Made by a program: the position numbers and the translations under genes. This document shows positions 26,760 through 35,983 of a stretch of DNA of 64,000 nt, in pieces. The first letter of the stretch is position 1. Each line of letters begins with the position of its first letter. The DNA is from Fodinibius salipaludis (GTDB lineage Bacteria > Bacteroidota > Rhodothermia > Balneolales > Balneolaceae), in contig NZ_NSKE01000007.1 of NCBI RefSeq assembly GCF_002287075.1, positions 62,001 to 126,000 of the forward strand. Reading direction: 5' to 3'. The notes under the pieces are model-generated. The model was not told the DNA's origin, ran no database searches, and was given only the letters and a program-made list of their open reading frames with translations.

Positions 26760-27695
26760 ATGAATAATTTCACATCTGTCAACGAAGTCGCCAACCCTAA
26801 CAAACTGGTGCAACAAGTTCTGGATATAAAACAAAATACCAGCTATCCCAAGGTGGGCGAAAACAAATCTCTGGCGCTCATTTTCTTCAATCCCAGTCTG
26901 CGAACGCGGATGAGCACCCAGAAAGCGGCTCAAAATATCGGAATGGACGTGACCATGATGAATATCGACGCTGATACCTGGAATATCGAATTTGAAAACG
27001 GTACCGTCATGGACGGCTCTACCCAAGAACATATCAAGGATGCGGTTCAAATTATCAGTGGCTATTGTGACTTAATGGGTGTACGAACGTTTGCAAATCT
27101 ACAAAATCGACATAAAGATTATGAGGAAGAAGTGCTCAGTAAATTTCTGGAATACTCCTCGGTACCGATCATCAGTTTAGAATCGGCCATACGCCATCCG
27201 TTGCAATCGCTCGCAGATCTGACAACTATTGCCGAATCGAAAATCCAGAAACCCAAAGTTGTATTAAGCTGGGTGCCGCACCCTAAAAAACTGCCACAAG
27301 CCGTGGCTAATTCTTTTCTCGAGTGGATTGTCGAAACCGATGCCGAAATCACGCTTACGCATCCTAAAGGCTACGAACTCAGCAAAGAATTTACGGATGG
27401 AATTCCGATCTCGAATAACCAGAAAAAAGCTTTAAAGAATGCGGATTTCATCTACGCTAAAAACTGGTCCAGCTACTCGAACTACGGACAAACGCCGGAA
27501 GTCGCACAAAACTGGGTCATCACTGCCAAAAAAATGAATCTGTCAAACCAAGGTAAATTTATGCATTGCCTGCCAATCCGTAGAAATGTAGTAGCATCCG
27601 ACGAAGTTATTGATAATTCCTTAGTCTATCAGCAGGCCAAAAACCGTGAACACGCTGCACAAGCCGTGCTTCAAAATATTGTGGAGGCTCTATAA
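26760..27695 (+). CDS. argF': N-acyl-ornithine transcarbamylase (ArgF' type)
   Basis: A 311-residue transcarbamylase that makes N-acyl-citrulline from N-acyl-ornithine and carbamoyl phosphate, rather than acting on free ornithine. Carbamoyl-phosphate binding is at FFNPSLRTRMSTQ, with HPLQSLADLTT and the C-terminal MHCLPIRRN. The loop that reads acyl-chain identity is MDGSTQEHI: Gln89 sits where known N-acetylornithine enzymes have Glu and N-succinylornithine enzymes have Pro. It therefore fits neither class cleanly. The family call is firm; the acyl group is not. Confidence 0.93.
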   Translation: MNNFTSVNEVANPNKLVQQVLDIKQNTSYPKVGENKSLALIFFNPSLRTRMSTQKAAQNIGMDVTMMNIDADTWNIEFENGTVMDGSTQEHIKDAVQIISGYCDLMGVRTFANLQNRHKDYEEEVLSKFLEYSSVPIISLESAIRHPLQSLADLTTIAESKIQKPKVVLSWVPHPKKLPQAVANSFLEWIVETDAEITLTHPKGYELSKEFTDGIPISNNQKKALKNADFIYAKNWSSYSNYGQTPEVAQNWVITAKKMNLSNQGKFMHCLPIRRNVVASDEVIDNSLVYQQAKNREHAAQAVLQNIVEAL

Positions 27696-28471
27696 TGGAA
27701 ACACTACATGTTGTAAAAATTGGTGGTAATATCGTCAACGACGAAAAGAAGCTGGACAAATTTCTTTCAACCTTTATCCAGCTTAACTCACCCAAAATAT
27801 TGGTACACGGAGGCGGAAGTTCGGCTTCTGATCTCTGCCAAAAGCTGGATATTCCTATACAAATGATCAACGGCCGACGCATTACCGACGAACCAGCGCT
27901 CGATGTAGCAGTGATGGTTTATGCTGGACTCATCAATAAAAAGATCGTTGCCAGGCTACAAGGACAGTCTTGCAATGCATTGGGACTTTCGGGTGCGGAT
28001 CTTAATATCATTCCCGCCGAAAAAAGAACCGGTACCGAAATCGATTACGGCTTCGTCGGAGATATTCATGCCGATTCGATCAACACGCACTTCATAACTC
28101 GACTGCTGGATGAACAAGTAATACCGGCAATTTCGGCTATCACACACGACACCAAGGGACAGCTCTTAAATACCAATGCCGATACCATTGCCTCCACTCT
28201 TTCCGTGGCGCTCTCTGACAAATATGAGGTAGAGCTCACCTATTGCTTTGAAAAAAACGGTGTGCTGCACGATGAAGATGATGAGAAAACCTTGATTAAA
28301 ACCCTGGAATATGATGCTTTTGAGAACTTAAAACAGAAAAAAGTCATCCACGAAGGAATGATTCCCAAGCTGGATACGGCTTTTGAAGCGCTAAATAAAT
28401 ATGTTCAGCGCGTACAGATCAAACACGCCAACAACTTGCTAAAAGATATCGGGACAAAATTATCGCTATGA
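27695..28471 (+). CDS. argB: Acetylglutamate kinase
   Basis: A 258-residue amino acid kinase phosphorylating N-acyl-glutamate. The N-terminal KIGGNIVND replaces the usual KxGG-A/S, and VHGGGSSASDL, INGRRITDEPALDVA and the nucleotide loop LNTNADTIASTL follow. Its ATG overlaps the argF' stop (TAATG), and it overlaps argE by 4 nt. It lacks the long N-terminal helix seen in arginine-inhibited hexameric forms, so direct arginine feedback is less likely; that is inference from known classes. Confidence 0.95.
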   Translation: METLHVVKIGGNIVNDEKKLDKFLSTFIQLNSPKILVHGGGSSASDLCQKLDIPIQMINGRRITDEPALDVAVMVYAGLINKKIVARLQGQSCNALGLSGADLNIIPAEKRTGTEIDYGFVGDIHADSINTHFITRLLDEQVIPAISAITHDTKGQLLNTNADTIASTLSVALSDKYEVELTYCFEKNGVLHDEDDEKTLIKTLEYDAFENLKQKKVIHEGMIPKLDTAFEALNKYVQRVQIKHANNLLKDIGTKLSL

Positions 28472-29550
28472 ATCAATTAGTCGAAAACAGCACAGAACTT
28501 TTGAAAAAATTAATCGCTACCCCCTCCTTTTCCGAGAAAGAGAATAAGTCAGCGCAAATTCTTCAAGATTTTTTTGAGGATCAAAACATCCCCATAGAGC
28601 GTCACAAAAATAATATATGGGCAACCAATAAATATTTTGATACAAACAAGCCTACAATTCTTCTGAATTCACATCATGATACGGTAAAACCGAATTCCGG
28701 ATATAGCCGAGATCCGTTCACCCCAGTTATTGAAGATGGGAAACTTTTTGGATTAGGATCAAACGATGCCGGTGGACCGCTGACTTCACTGATTGCAACA
28801 TTTATACATTTTTATGAGCAGAAAGATCTAACTTATAACCTCATCTTTGCCGCATCAGCCGAAGAAGAAATTTCCGGGGATGGCGGTCTTGTTTCAATTC
28901 TCAACAAAATACCCAAGATCGACTGTGCCATTATTGGAGAACCTACACAGATGCATATGGCTGTGGCCGAAAAAGGGTTGATGGTGCTCGATTGTACCGC
29001 CAAGGGTGTTAGTGGACACGTTGCACACAACGAAGGAGAAAACGCAATTTTCAAAGCAATGAAAGATATTGAGTGGTTTCGTAATTATGAATTCCCTGAA
29101 GAGTCACAGACGTTGGGACCAGTAAAAATGACGGTCTCCAAAATAAAAGCGGGCGAAAAACACAACATGGTTCCTGATACTTGTGGCTATACCGTAGATG
29201 TGCGAAGTACTGATATTTATACCAATCAGGATATTCTAAAACTCATCCGCAAACATGTTTATTCCTCCATTCATCCTCGATCTACGCGACTTAATTCTTC
29301 ATCTATTCCGCTGGATCATCCGATAGTAGAATCCGGTACAGCACTGGGACTGGAACAATACGGGTCCCCCACACTCTCTGATCAAGCCTTGTTATCGGTA
29401 CCATCCCTTAAGATCGGTCCGGGTAATTCAGCTCGTTCTCATACGGCTGATGAATTTATCCGACTCGATGAAATTGAAAAGGGAATTGAGATCTATATCC
29501 AACTACTGGATTCAGCGATTACAAATAACCAATCAACAGATAACAAATAA
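28468..29550 (+). CDS. argE: M20 deacylase, N-acyl-ornithine/citrulline deacetylase
   Basis: A 360-residue zinc amidohydrolase of family M20. Metal ligands appear in LLNSHHDTVKP, the bridging aspartate in GSNDAGGPL, the general base in SAEEEISGDGG and later GEPTQMHMAVAEKG. In this operon it most likely removes the acyl group from N-acyl-citrulline, the product of ArgF', or from N-acyl-ornithine. DapE is a paralogue and a possible alternative, but the location between argB and argH favours the arginine role. Confidence 0.9.
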   Translation: MNQLVENSTELLKKLIATPSFSEKENKSAQILQDFFEDQNIPIERHKNNIWATNKYFDTNKPTILLNSHHDTVKPNSGYSRDPFTPVIEDGKLFGLGSNDAGGPLTSLIATFIHFYEQKDLTYNLIFAASAEEEISGDGGLVSILNKIPKIDCAIIGEPTQMHMAVAEKGLMVLDCTAKGVSGHVAHNEGENAIFKAMKDIEWFRNYEFPEESQTLGPVKMTVSKIKAGEKHNMVPDTCGYTVDVRSTDIYTNQDILKLIRKHVYSSIHPRSTRLNSSSIPLDHPIVESGTALGLEQYGSPTLSDQALLSVPSLKIGPGNSARSHTADEFIRLDEIEKGIEIYIQLLDSAITNNQSTDNK

Positions 29551-29556
29551 TTAATC

Positions 29557-30840
29557 ATGAAACTCTGGGAAAAAGACGAGACGTCGACAAGTAAAATAAT
29601 CGATCACTTTACAGTGGGCAACGACCGAATTCTTGATCTTGAAATTGCCGGGTATGACCTGCAAGCATCCAAAGCGCACGCCAAGATGCTTAATCACGTA
29701 AAATTACTGACTGATCAGGAATGGAACCAGATTGAGCAGGAACTGAATCGCCTTTTGGAGCAGGTTAAAGAAGGTGGATTCACAATCGAAGAAAAATTTG
29801 AAGACGTGCACTCTAAAATTGAATATGAACTCACTCAAGCACTGGGTGAGACTGGCAAAAAAATCCATGCCGGACGTTCGCGTAATGACCAGGTGCTCGT
29901 ATGTTTGCATCTGTACGTAAAAGATCAGATCGATGCAATAAAAGATCTGATCAGGGCACTTTTTGATCGGCTTATTGACCTTAGTGAAAAACACAAAGAG
30001 ATTATTATTCCCGGATACACGCACATGCAGGTAGCAATGCCTTCATCATTTGGGTTGTGGTTTGGCAGCTATGCTGAATCGCTTATTGATGATCTACACA
30101 TGCTGAATGCCGCTCATGAAGTTGCTGATCAAAATCCACTGGGTTCGGCTGCGGGGTATGGCAGCTCCCTCCCCTTAAACCGTCAAATGACTACCGAACT
30201 ACTGGGGTTTAGCACAATCAAATACAACTCAGTTGCGGCCCAGATGAATCGTGGACGCCTGGAAAAACTGATGAGTTTTGGACTAAGTGCTGTTGCCGGA
30301 ACACTATCCAAAATGGCGATGGATATTTGTCAATATACAAGTCAAAATTTTGGATTTATTTCTTTTCCCAATGAATTGACCACCGGCTCGAGTATTATGC
30401 CCCACAAAAAAAATCCTGATGTCTTTGAGCTTGTCCGTGCCAAATGCAACAGCATCCAAAATCTGCCCAACCAGTTAACGATGATCATCAATAACCTCCC
30501 AAGTGGCTATCATCGCGATTTTCAACTCCTAAAAGAAAAACTTTTCCCTGAAGTACAAACGCTAAAGTCATGCCTGCGCATCAGCGAATTTATGCTTCGT
30601 CATATCGAAGTTAATGATGATATTATGAAAGAAGAAAAGTATAAATATATTTACAGTGTAGAAGAGGTCAATAAAAAAGTACTCGAAGGCATTCCTTTTC
30701 GCGAAGCGTATCAACGGGTTGCGAAATCTATCGAGGAGGGGCATTTTCAACCTGATCGCAATTTAAATCACACGCATGAAGGCAGCATTGGAAATCTTTG
30801 CATTGACAAAATAAGAGAAAAGTTCGCTAACGTTGTCTAA
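29557..30840 (+). CDS. argH: Argininosuccinate lyase
   Basis: A 427-residue fumarase/aspartase-superfamily lyase releasing arginine and fumarate. It shows GRSRNDQVLVC, PGYTHMQVAMP, and the superfamily signature GSSIMPHKKNPD with the catalytic serine loop. It is the last gene of the operon and is followed 3 nt later by a strong terminator. Confidence 0.96.
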   Translation: MKLWEKDETSTSKIIDHFTVGNDRILDLEIAGYDLQASKAHAKMLNHVKLLTDQEWNQIEQELNRLLEQVKEGGFTIEEKFEDVHSKIEYELTQALGETGKKIHAGRSRNDQVLVCLHLYVKDQIDAIKDLIRALFDRLIDLSEKHKEIIIPGYTHMQVAMPSSFGLWFGSYAESLIDDLHMLNAAHEVADQNPLGSAAGYGSSLPLNRQMTTELLGFSTIKYNSVAAQMNRGRLEKLMSFGLSAVAGTLSKMAMDICQYTSQNFGFISFPNELTTGSSIMPHKKNPDVFELVRAKCNSIQNLPNQLTMIINNLPSGYHRDFQLLKEKLFPEVQTLKSCLRISEFMLRHIEVNDDIMKEEKYKYIYSVEEVNKKVLEGIPFREAYQRVAKSIEEGHFQPDRNLNHTHEGSIGNLCIDKIREKFANVV

Positions 30841-30843
30841 ATA

Positions 30844-30877
30844 AAAAAGGCGCAGATTTAATAATCTGCGCCTTTTT
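30844..30877. terminator. Bidirectional terminator between argH and sdhB
   Basis: A perfect 15-bp stem AAAAAGGCGCAGATT / AATCTGCGCCTTTTT with a TAAT loop. A-runs on one side and T-runs on the other let it serve both the plus-strand arg operon and the minus-strand sdh operon. Confidence 0.95.
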
Positions 30878-30898
30878 AACTGATCCCTCTTAATAATG

Positions 30899-31666
30899 TT
30901 ATGCCTCTGTACCGGCAAGCGTTGCTTTTACATAATTACGTCGCATCTCGGCAATAGCTGAAATGGAAATTCCTTTTGGACAAACAGCTTCGCATTCGGC
31001 ATAATTTGAACAATCACCAAAACCTTCTTCCTCCATCTGGTCGACCATGGAAACCGTTCGCTTCTTACGTTCGGGTTCACCCTGCGGCAATCGGTTCAGA
31101 TGTGCCAGCTTGGCGCCCGTAAACAACGAAGCCGAAGAGTTCGGACATGCAGCCACACAAGCACCACATCCAATACAGGTAGCATAATCAAACGCTGTGT
31201 CTGCTACTGTTTTATCGATCGGGATAGAGTTTGCATCCGGAGCTGATCCGGTTTTCACAGAAACATAACCACCTGCTTCAATAATACGATCAAAAGCAGA
31301 TCGATCGACAACAAGATCCTTGATAACCGGAAAGGCCTTCGCACGGAAGGGCTCAATAACAATCGTATCCCCATCACTAAAATTGCGCATGTGTAATTGA
31401 CAGGTACAAGTCATGTCTTTGGGACCATGAGCCTGACCGTTTATTACAAGATTACAAGAACCACAAATTCCTTCGCGGCAGTCATAATCAAATTCGATTG
31501 GTTCCTCTTTACCTTCTGCAACAATTTCCTCGTTAAGTACATCGAGCATCTCCAAAAAGGACATATGCTCATTCACTTTATCGAGAGTATAGTCAACCAG
31601 TTTACCCGGTTGGTCGGGCCCGTCTTGTCGCCAAATCTTGAGATGTACGGTAAATGTATCAGCCAT
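30899..31666 (-). CDS. sdhB: Succinate dehydrogenase/fumarate reductase iron-sulfur subunit
   Basis: A 255-residue electron-transfer subunit linking the flavoprotein to the membrane subunit. The [2Fe-2S] cysteines are in [10 protein letters not shown] and MTCTCQ; the [4Fe-4S] and [3Fe-4S] clusters use [13 protein letters not shown] and CEAVCPKG, with an extra Cys in [10 protein letters not shown]. It is the last gene of sdhC-sdhA-sdhB and ends at the two-way terminator. The gap to sdhA is 49 nt. Confidence 0.96.
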   Translation of the reverse strand: MADTFTVHLKIWRQDGPDQPGKLVDYTLDKVNEHMSFLEMLDVLNEEIVAEGKEEPIEFDYDCREGICGSCNLVINGQAHGPKDMTCTCQLHMRNFSDGDTIVIEPFRAKAFPVIKDLVVDRSAFDRIIEAGGYVSVKTGSAPDANSIPIDKTVADTAFDYATCIGCGACVAACPNSSASLFTGAKLAHLNRLPQGEPERKKRTVSMVDQMEEEGFGDCSNYAECEAVCPKGISISAIAEMRRNYVKATLAGTEA

Positions 31667-31715
31667 AATTGAGCTATTAAGTATAAAATTTCAGACGCAG
31701 TTTTAAACAGTCTTA

Positions 31716-33635
31716 TTATTTATAACTGCGTTGCTTCAGTTCTACAAAATCAAATTCCAGATCCTCTTTGTGCAGCTCTTCCTGGAGTTCTCCATTTACC
31801 CCTTGGAACTCCCAGGCTGCCACATAAGAATACTCGTCATCGTTACGAAGCGCTTCTCCTTCTTCAGTTTGATGTTCCGCACGCAGGTGACAGCCACACG
31901 ATTCATCACGGTGCAAGGCATCTTTCGCCATCAGCTCACCAAGCTCAAGGAAATCCGCTACCCGACCAGCAAACTCCAGATATTTATTGTAGTTGGATGA
32001 TTCCCCGGGCACGCGAACATTATTCCAAAACTCTTCTCGTAGATCCTGGATTTCCTTTATTGCCTCCTTAAGTCCTTCTTCGCTTCGGGAAATTCCAACC
32101 TTGTCCCACATAATCTGTCCAAGTTCACGATGGAACTCGATTACACTCTTATCGCCATCAACTTCGAACAGCTTATCAATTTGGGATTGGGCATTACTTG
32201 TAGCTTCATCAAAGGCTTCGTGATCCCTATTCACCTCATCAAGGTCTGTAGCAGCAATATAATTTCCAATGGTATAAGGAATAATAAAGTATCCATCAGA
32301 AAGACCTTGCATAAGTGCACTTGCACCAAGTCGATTTGCACCGTGATCAGAGAAGTTCGCTTCACCGGCTACAAAAAGTCCCGGAATATTACTCTGTAAA
32401 TTGTAATCAACCCAGAGGCCGCCCATCGTGTAGTGCACTGCGGGGAAAATCCGCATGGGTTCTTCGTAAGGATTGTCATCCGTAATATTTTCGTACATCT
32501 CAAAGAGGTTGCCGTACTTATCGGAAATCGCCTTTTTTCCTTCACGTTCTATAGCATCCCGGAAATCCAGATAAACAGCTCGTCCGGTTTGGCCAACCCC
32601 CATGCCTTCATCACAAACAATCTTGGCATTTCGGGAAGCCACATCACGCGGCACAAGATTTCCAAAAGCCGGATATTTTTCTTCCAGATAATAATAGCGC
32701 TCGTCTTCAGGAATATCATTTGGATGACGATCATCATCTTTGTCTTTCGGCACCCAAACGCGACCGTCATTACGGAGACTTTCACTCATCAACGTAAGCT
32801 TAGACTGGTAATCGCCGGAAACCGGTATACAAGTGGGGTGAATCTGCACATAACAAGGATTGGCAAAGGCCGCCCCTCGCTTATGACAGCGCCATGCTGC
32901 CGTAACGTTTGAATTAATAGCATTTGTAGAAAGATTAAAAACATTTCCATACCCTCCGCTTGCTAACACAACGGCGTCGGCCATCCACCGCTGAATTTCA
33001 CCGGAAACGAGATCGCGGGTTACAATACCGCGAGCCTTTCCATCAATGATCACCAGATCAAGCATTTCGTGACGGGTATGCATCTCGATTTTACCCTTAT
33101 TAACCTGACGCATCATCGCCTGATATGCACCAAGAAGCAACTGTTGCCCCGTTTGTCCACGGGCATAAAACGTTCTGGAAACCTGTGCCCCACCGAAAGA
33201 GCGGTTGGCAAGTAATCCACCGTATTCACGCGCAAAAGGCACACCCTGCGCTACCGCCTGATCAATAATTTCGTTAGATATTTCTGCCAGTCGATACGTA
33301 TTGGATTCACGAGAACGGTAGTCCCCTCCTTTAATGGTATCATAAAAGAGGCGCCAGATAGTATCTCCGTCGTTGGGATAATTTTTAGCAGCATTAATTC
33401 CACCCTGGGCAGCAATACTGTGAGCACGACGAGCGGAATCCTGAATACAGAAACTCTTCACATTGTATCCCAGTTCTGCGAGACTTGCGGCAGCAGATCC
33501 GCCGGCCAAACCGGTACCCACAACAATAACATCGTGCTTACGCTTATTGTTGGGAGCAACAAGTTTTATATCATTCAAATGCTTGGACCATTTTTCTTTG
33601 AGCGGCCCGGATGGAACTTTTGAGTCTAAATTCAT
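31716..33635 (-). CDS. sdhA: Succinate dehydrogenase/fumarate reductase flavoprotein subunit
   Basis: A 639-residue subunit with covalently bound FAD that oxidises succinate to fumarate. The FAD loop is [19 protein letters not shown]; the flavin-attachment region is [19 protein letters not shown]; substrate-site motifs include QIHPTCIPV and [11 protein letters not shown]. The size and sequence style match the single-cytochrome-b (SdhCAB) type of Bacteroidota and Bacillota. Confidence 0.97.
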   Translation of the reverse strand: MNLDSKVPSGPLKEKWSKHLNDIKLVAPNNKRKHDVIVVGTGLAGGSAAASLAELGYNVKSFCIQDSARRAHSIAAQGGINAAKNYPNDGDTIWRLFYDTIKGGDYRSRESNTYRLAEISNEIIDQAVAQGVPFAREYGGLLANRSFGGAQVSRTFYARGQTGQQLLLGAYQAMMRQVNKGKIEMHTRHEMLDLVIIDGKARGIVTRDLVSGEIQRWMADAVVLASGGYGNVFNLSTNAINSNVTAAWRCHKRGAAFANPCYVQIHPTCIPVSGDYQSKLTLMSESLRNDGRVWVPKDKDDDRHPNDIPEDERYYYLEEKYPAFGNLVPRDVASRNAKIVCDEGMGVGQTGRAVYLDFRDAIEREGKKAISDKYGNLFEMYENITDDNPYEEPMRIFPAVHYTMGGLWVDYNLQSNIPGLFVAGEANFSDHGANRLGASALMQGLSDGYFIIPYTIGNYIAATDLDEVNRDHEAFDEATSNAQSQIDKLFEVDGDKSVIEFHRELGQIMWDKVGISRSEEGLKEAIKEIQDLREEFWNNVRVPGESSNYNKYLEFAGRVADFLELGELMAKDALHRDESCGCHLRAEHQTEEGEALRNDDEYSYVAAWEFQGVNGELQEELHKEDLEFDFVELKQRSYK

Positions 33636-33662
33636 AAGTCTAAAAGTGGATTTACAAAATGA

Positions 33663-34370
33663 TTATTGGCACTGAATGAGGGCTGCTTCACAGCCTCCGC
33701 CAAAGTAGATATAAAGTGGAATAAACAGAAATCCGACAGCCATCAGCATGGCAAAAATAACGCCCACCGTGTACATTAGTGCAGAATACTTGTTGTGCTT
33801 CATCGTCAGTGATGTAAACGCACTCCAAAACCCGTGTCCCAAGTGGAAGCCGAGCAGTATCATAACCGCCGTATACCCAAAGGCGTAGAGCGGCTGTTGA
33901 AAAGTAGAGATCATGAGTCCTTTGAGGTCGCGCGCCTCTTCACCGCCGGGTAGCATAACCATGTCAGTGGCTCCGAATTTAAACGTATCAATATGGATAA
34001 CTAAAAATACCAGCAAAACAATACCGGTAAATATCATCGACTTGGAAGCCCATGACATATGGCTCGGTCCACCCTTGCTCTGATATTTTTCGTAGCCCTC
34101 GGGACGAGCTTTGCGACGATTCCACCAGATTGAAATTCCCACGTAGGCATGCAAGAGAAAAGCTATAGCCAAACCAGCCTCTAATACATATAACAACCAG
34201 CCCATACTTTCGAGGGCATGTGCTGCTTCGTTAAAGGCATGAACATCCCCAAAAACCTGGAGGTTCGTAGCCAAATGAAAAATAATAAAGATGATTAATC
34301 CAACTCCGGTTACGCCCGTTAGAACCTTGCGACCAACCTGAGATTTAAGCGCTTCTGAAAATGATGGCAT
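33663..34370 (-). CDS. sdhC: Succinate dehydrogenase cytochrome b558 subunit
   Basis: A 235-residue integral membrane subunit with five helices that binds haem and menaquinone and anchors the complex. Histidines in IFHLATNLQVFG, ALHAYVGISIWW-like and LLGFHLGHGFWSAF regions are candidates for axial ligands. One fused b-type subunit instead of separate SdhC and SdhD fits a menaquinone-based enzyme, in line with menG at 49041-49730. It is the first gene of the operon, 27 nt before sdhA. Confidence 0.93.
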   Translation of the reverse strand: MPSFSEALKSQVGRKVLTGVTGVGLIIFIIFHLATNLQVFGDVHAFNEAAHALESMGWLLYVLEAGLAIAFLLHAYVGISIWWNRRKARPEGYEKYQSKGGPSHMSWASKSMIFTGIVLLVFLVIHIDTFKFGATDMVMLPGGEEARDLKGLMISTFQQPLYAFGYTAVMILLGFHLGHGFWSAFTSLTMKHNKYSALMYTVGVIFAMLMAVGFLFIPLYIYFGGGCEAALIQCQ

Positions 34371-34536
34371 TGTAACTAATGATATTTAATCTATTGTTAA
34401 AACCGCTGCATAAAACGCCAACGTCCGGACTCCTGATCCGTGGGTTGAAGATGTATTTTAATGGATAAAAAGGCAAGGTATTCCGAATTAGTTTTGACCC
34501 TAAAATCTTATTCAGAAATGTTCTAAATTGGAAGAG

Positions 34537-34544
34537 TATATTTG
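34537..34544 (+). promoter_or_regulatory. Candidate -7 promoter box for yigZ
   Basis: TATATTTG, a full match to TAnnTTTG, 73 nt before the TTG start at 34617. No clear -33 TTTG at the right distance. The remaining sdhC-yigZ spacer shows no other structure. Confidence 0.4.
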
Positions 34545-34616
34545 TTAATTGCGACCGGCTATTTGTTATTACTTAGTATTTCTAATAATTAATATCTAAC
34601 AACCTGTACATCAATA

Positions 34617-35240
34617 TTGAAAACGGTTCAACAAAATTACCAATCCTCATTCCGAGAAAAAGGCTCAAAGTTTATTGGTTACCTGTTTCCAACATCATCC
34701 AAAGAGGACTTTGAAAACAAGCTCGCAGATATTCAATCTAAATATCCCGATGCCACTCATCATTGCTATGCCTGGCGGATCAATCCCATTAACATAGAAG
34801 AGTTCACCCAAGATGACGGAGAACCGAGCGGCACTGCCGGGCTGCCCATCCTAAATAAACTAAAATCATATGAGATGATTAATTGCGGATGTGTAGTCAT
34901 ACGCTATTACGGAGGAACAAACCTGGGTACTTCGGGATTGATAAAAGCCTATGGGAAATCTGCTGAACTAAGCCTTGAGAAAGCTTCACTGAAAACGGTG
35001 GTTCCTACCAAAAATTTTGATATAACTTATCCTTATGATCAGCAGAACGAGATCGATCAACTCAAAAACAACTTTGACCTGAAAGAAGTTGATGCTCAAT
35101 ACACTGAGAAAGTAACCTTAACATTAGCTTGTAGAGCTAAACAAGCGGAGGCTTTTAAACAGGCACTTCTACAATTAGAGCACAAGGGAATTTCGGTCAC
35201 AGATAACGGTAGCGGTTTTGTGACGCTAAACACCAATTAG
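34617..35240 (+). CDS. yigZ: YigZ/IMPACT family protein
   Basis: A 207-residue protein of the UPF0029 family. The core ATHHCYAWRI, DDGEPSGTAGLPIL and VIRYYGGTNLGTSGLIKAYG segments are diagnostic. The C-terminal DUF1949-like ferredoxin-fold domain covers about 135-205. The molecular role in bacteria is not settled; eukaryotic IMPACT regulates translation. The start is TTG at 34617, with no upstream in-frame ATG, and the family N-terminus (MKTVQQNYQSSFREKGSKF) fits that start. Confidence 0.9.
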   Translation: MKTVQQNYQSSFREKGSKFIGYLFPTSSKEDFENKLADIQSKYPDATHHCYAWRINPINIEEFTQDDGEPSGTAGLPILNKLKSYEMINCGCVVIRYYGGTNLGTSGLIKAYGKSAELSLEKASLKTVVPTKNFDITYPYDQQNEIDQLKNNFDLKEVDAQYTEKVTLTLACRAKQAEAFKQALLQLEHKGISVTDNGSGFVTLNTN

Positions 35241-35316
35241 CAAAAATATTATCCCTGAAAATATGCATCCTGCTCCGTACTTTTATTTATCAAATTTTAC
35301 ACACTATTAACCCATC

Positions 35317-35862
35317 ATGAAAATATATACCAAAAAAGGTGATTCAGGTGAAACTTCGCTCTTTGGCGGGACACGCGTCCCAAAATCCAATGAGCGTATT
35401 GAAGCCTACGGAACTGTTGATGAGCTAAACTCTTTTGTGGGGTTAGCGGCCAGTTATGACCTGTCGGATGCCGGTACGAAATATTTGCGAAAGGTTCAGG
35501 AGCTACTCTTTACGCTCGGTGCCGATTTAGCCACGCCCCCCTCTTCAAAAACCCGAATTGATCGTATTTCCGATGATGATGTTACTTTTTTGGAGGATGC
35601 CATCGATGAGCTTGAAGAGAGTCTCGAAAGCTTAAAGAACTTTGTTTTGCCGGGCGGGTCTCAGGCCGGGGCAACCTTGCACGCAGCCCGAACCATTTGT
35701 CGCCGTGCCGAACGAGCAGCAGTAGCGTGTTCCGAAGTAGATGATATATCCGCTAATTGTGTCAAATTCCTAAACCGTCTCTCTGACTTTCTATTTGTAA
35801 TAGCCCGCTATGAAAACAAGCATGCCGGTGTGCGCGAAGAAACTTGGAAAGGCAAGCAGTGA
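35317..35862 (+). CDS. Cob(I)alamin adenosyltransferase, PduO type
   Basis: A 181-residue trimeric enzyme that transfers adenosyl from ATP to cob(I)alamin to make adenosylcobalamin. The N-terminal signature YTKKGDSGETSLFGGTRVPK and EAYGTVDELNSFVG, with the C-terminal RRAERAAVA and NRLSDFLFV, are all present. No other cobalamin gene and no cobalamin riboswitch is nearby; the 76-nt upstream gap is too short for one. It likely serves cobalamin salvage for a B12-dependent enzyme elsewhere. Confidence 0.94.
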   Translation: MKIYTKKGDSGETSLFGGTRVPKSNERIEAYGTVDELNSFVGLAASYDLSDAGTKYLRKVQELLFTLGADLATPPSSKTRIDRISDDDVTFLEDAIDELEESLESLKNFVLPGGSQAGATLHAARTICRRAERAAVACSEVDDISANCVKFLNRLSDFLFVIARYENKHAGVREETWKGKQ

Positions 35863-35896
35863 ACAGTTGGCAATTAACAGAAAATTATAACCCAGA

Positions 35897-35965
35897 TGTC
35901 ATCCTGAACTCGTTTCAGGATCTACTATGTCTAAGTTCAGATTCTGAAATAAATTCAGAATGACA
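35897..35965. repeat. REP-like composite palindrome
   Basis: Two adjacent hairpins, TCCTGAA/TTCAGGA (35902-35920) and ATTCTGAA/TTCAGAAT (35941-35961), sit inside a larger inverted repeat, TGTCATCCTGAA (35897-35908) against TTCAGAATGACA (35954-35965), one mismatch. Elements of this form, with TGTCATnCTGAA ends, are scattered in intergenic DNA of Bacteroidota genomes as I recall. It lies between the cobalamin adenosyltransferase and glmM-like genes. Confidence 0.75.
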
Positions 35966-35983
35966 CAAGTCTAATATTTTTAT

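Noticed and set aside
34371-34616. Regulatory RNA between sdhC and yigZ
   Set aside because: Apart from one TATATTTG box no stable hairpin or conserved motif is visible.
35241-35316. Cobalamin riboswitch upstream of the cobalamin adenosyltransferase
   Set aside because: The gap is 76 nt and lacks the conserved B12-box; far too short for the known fold.
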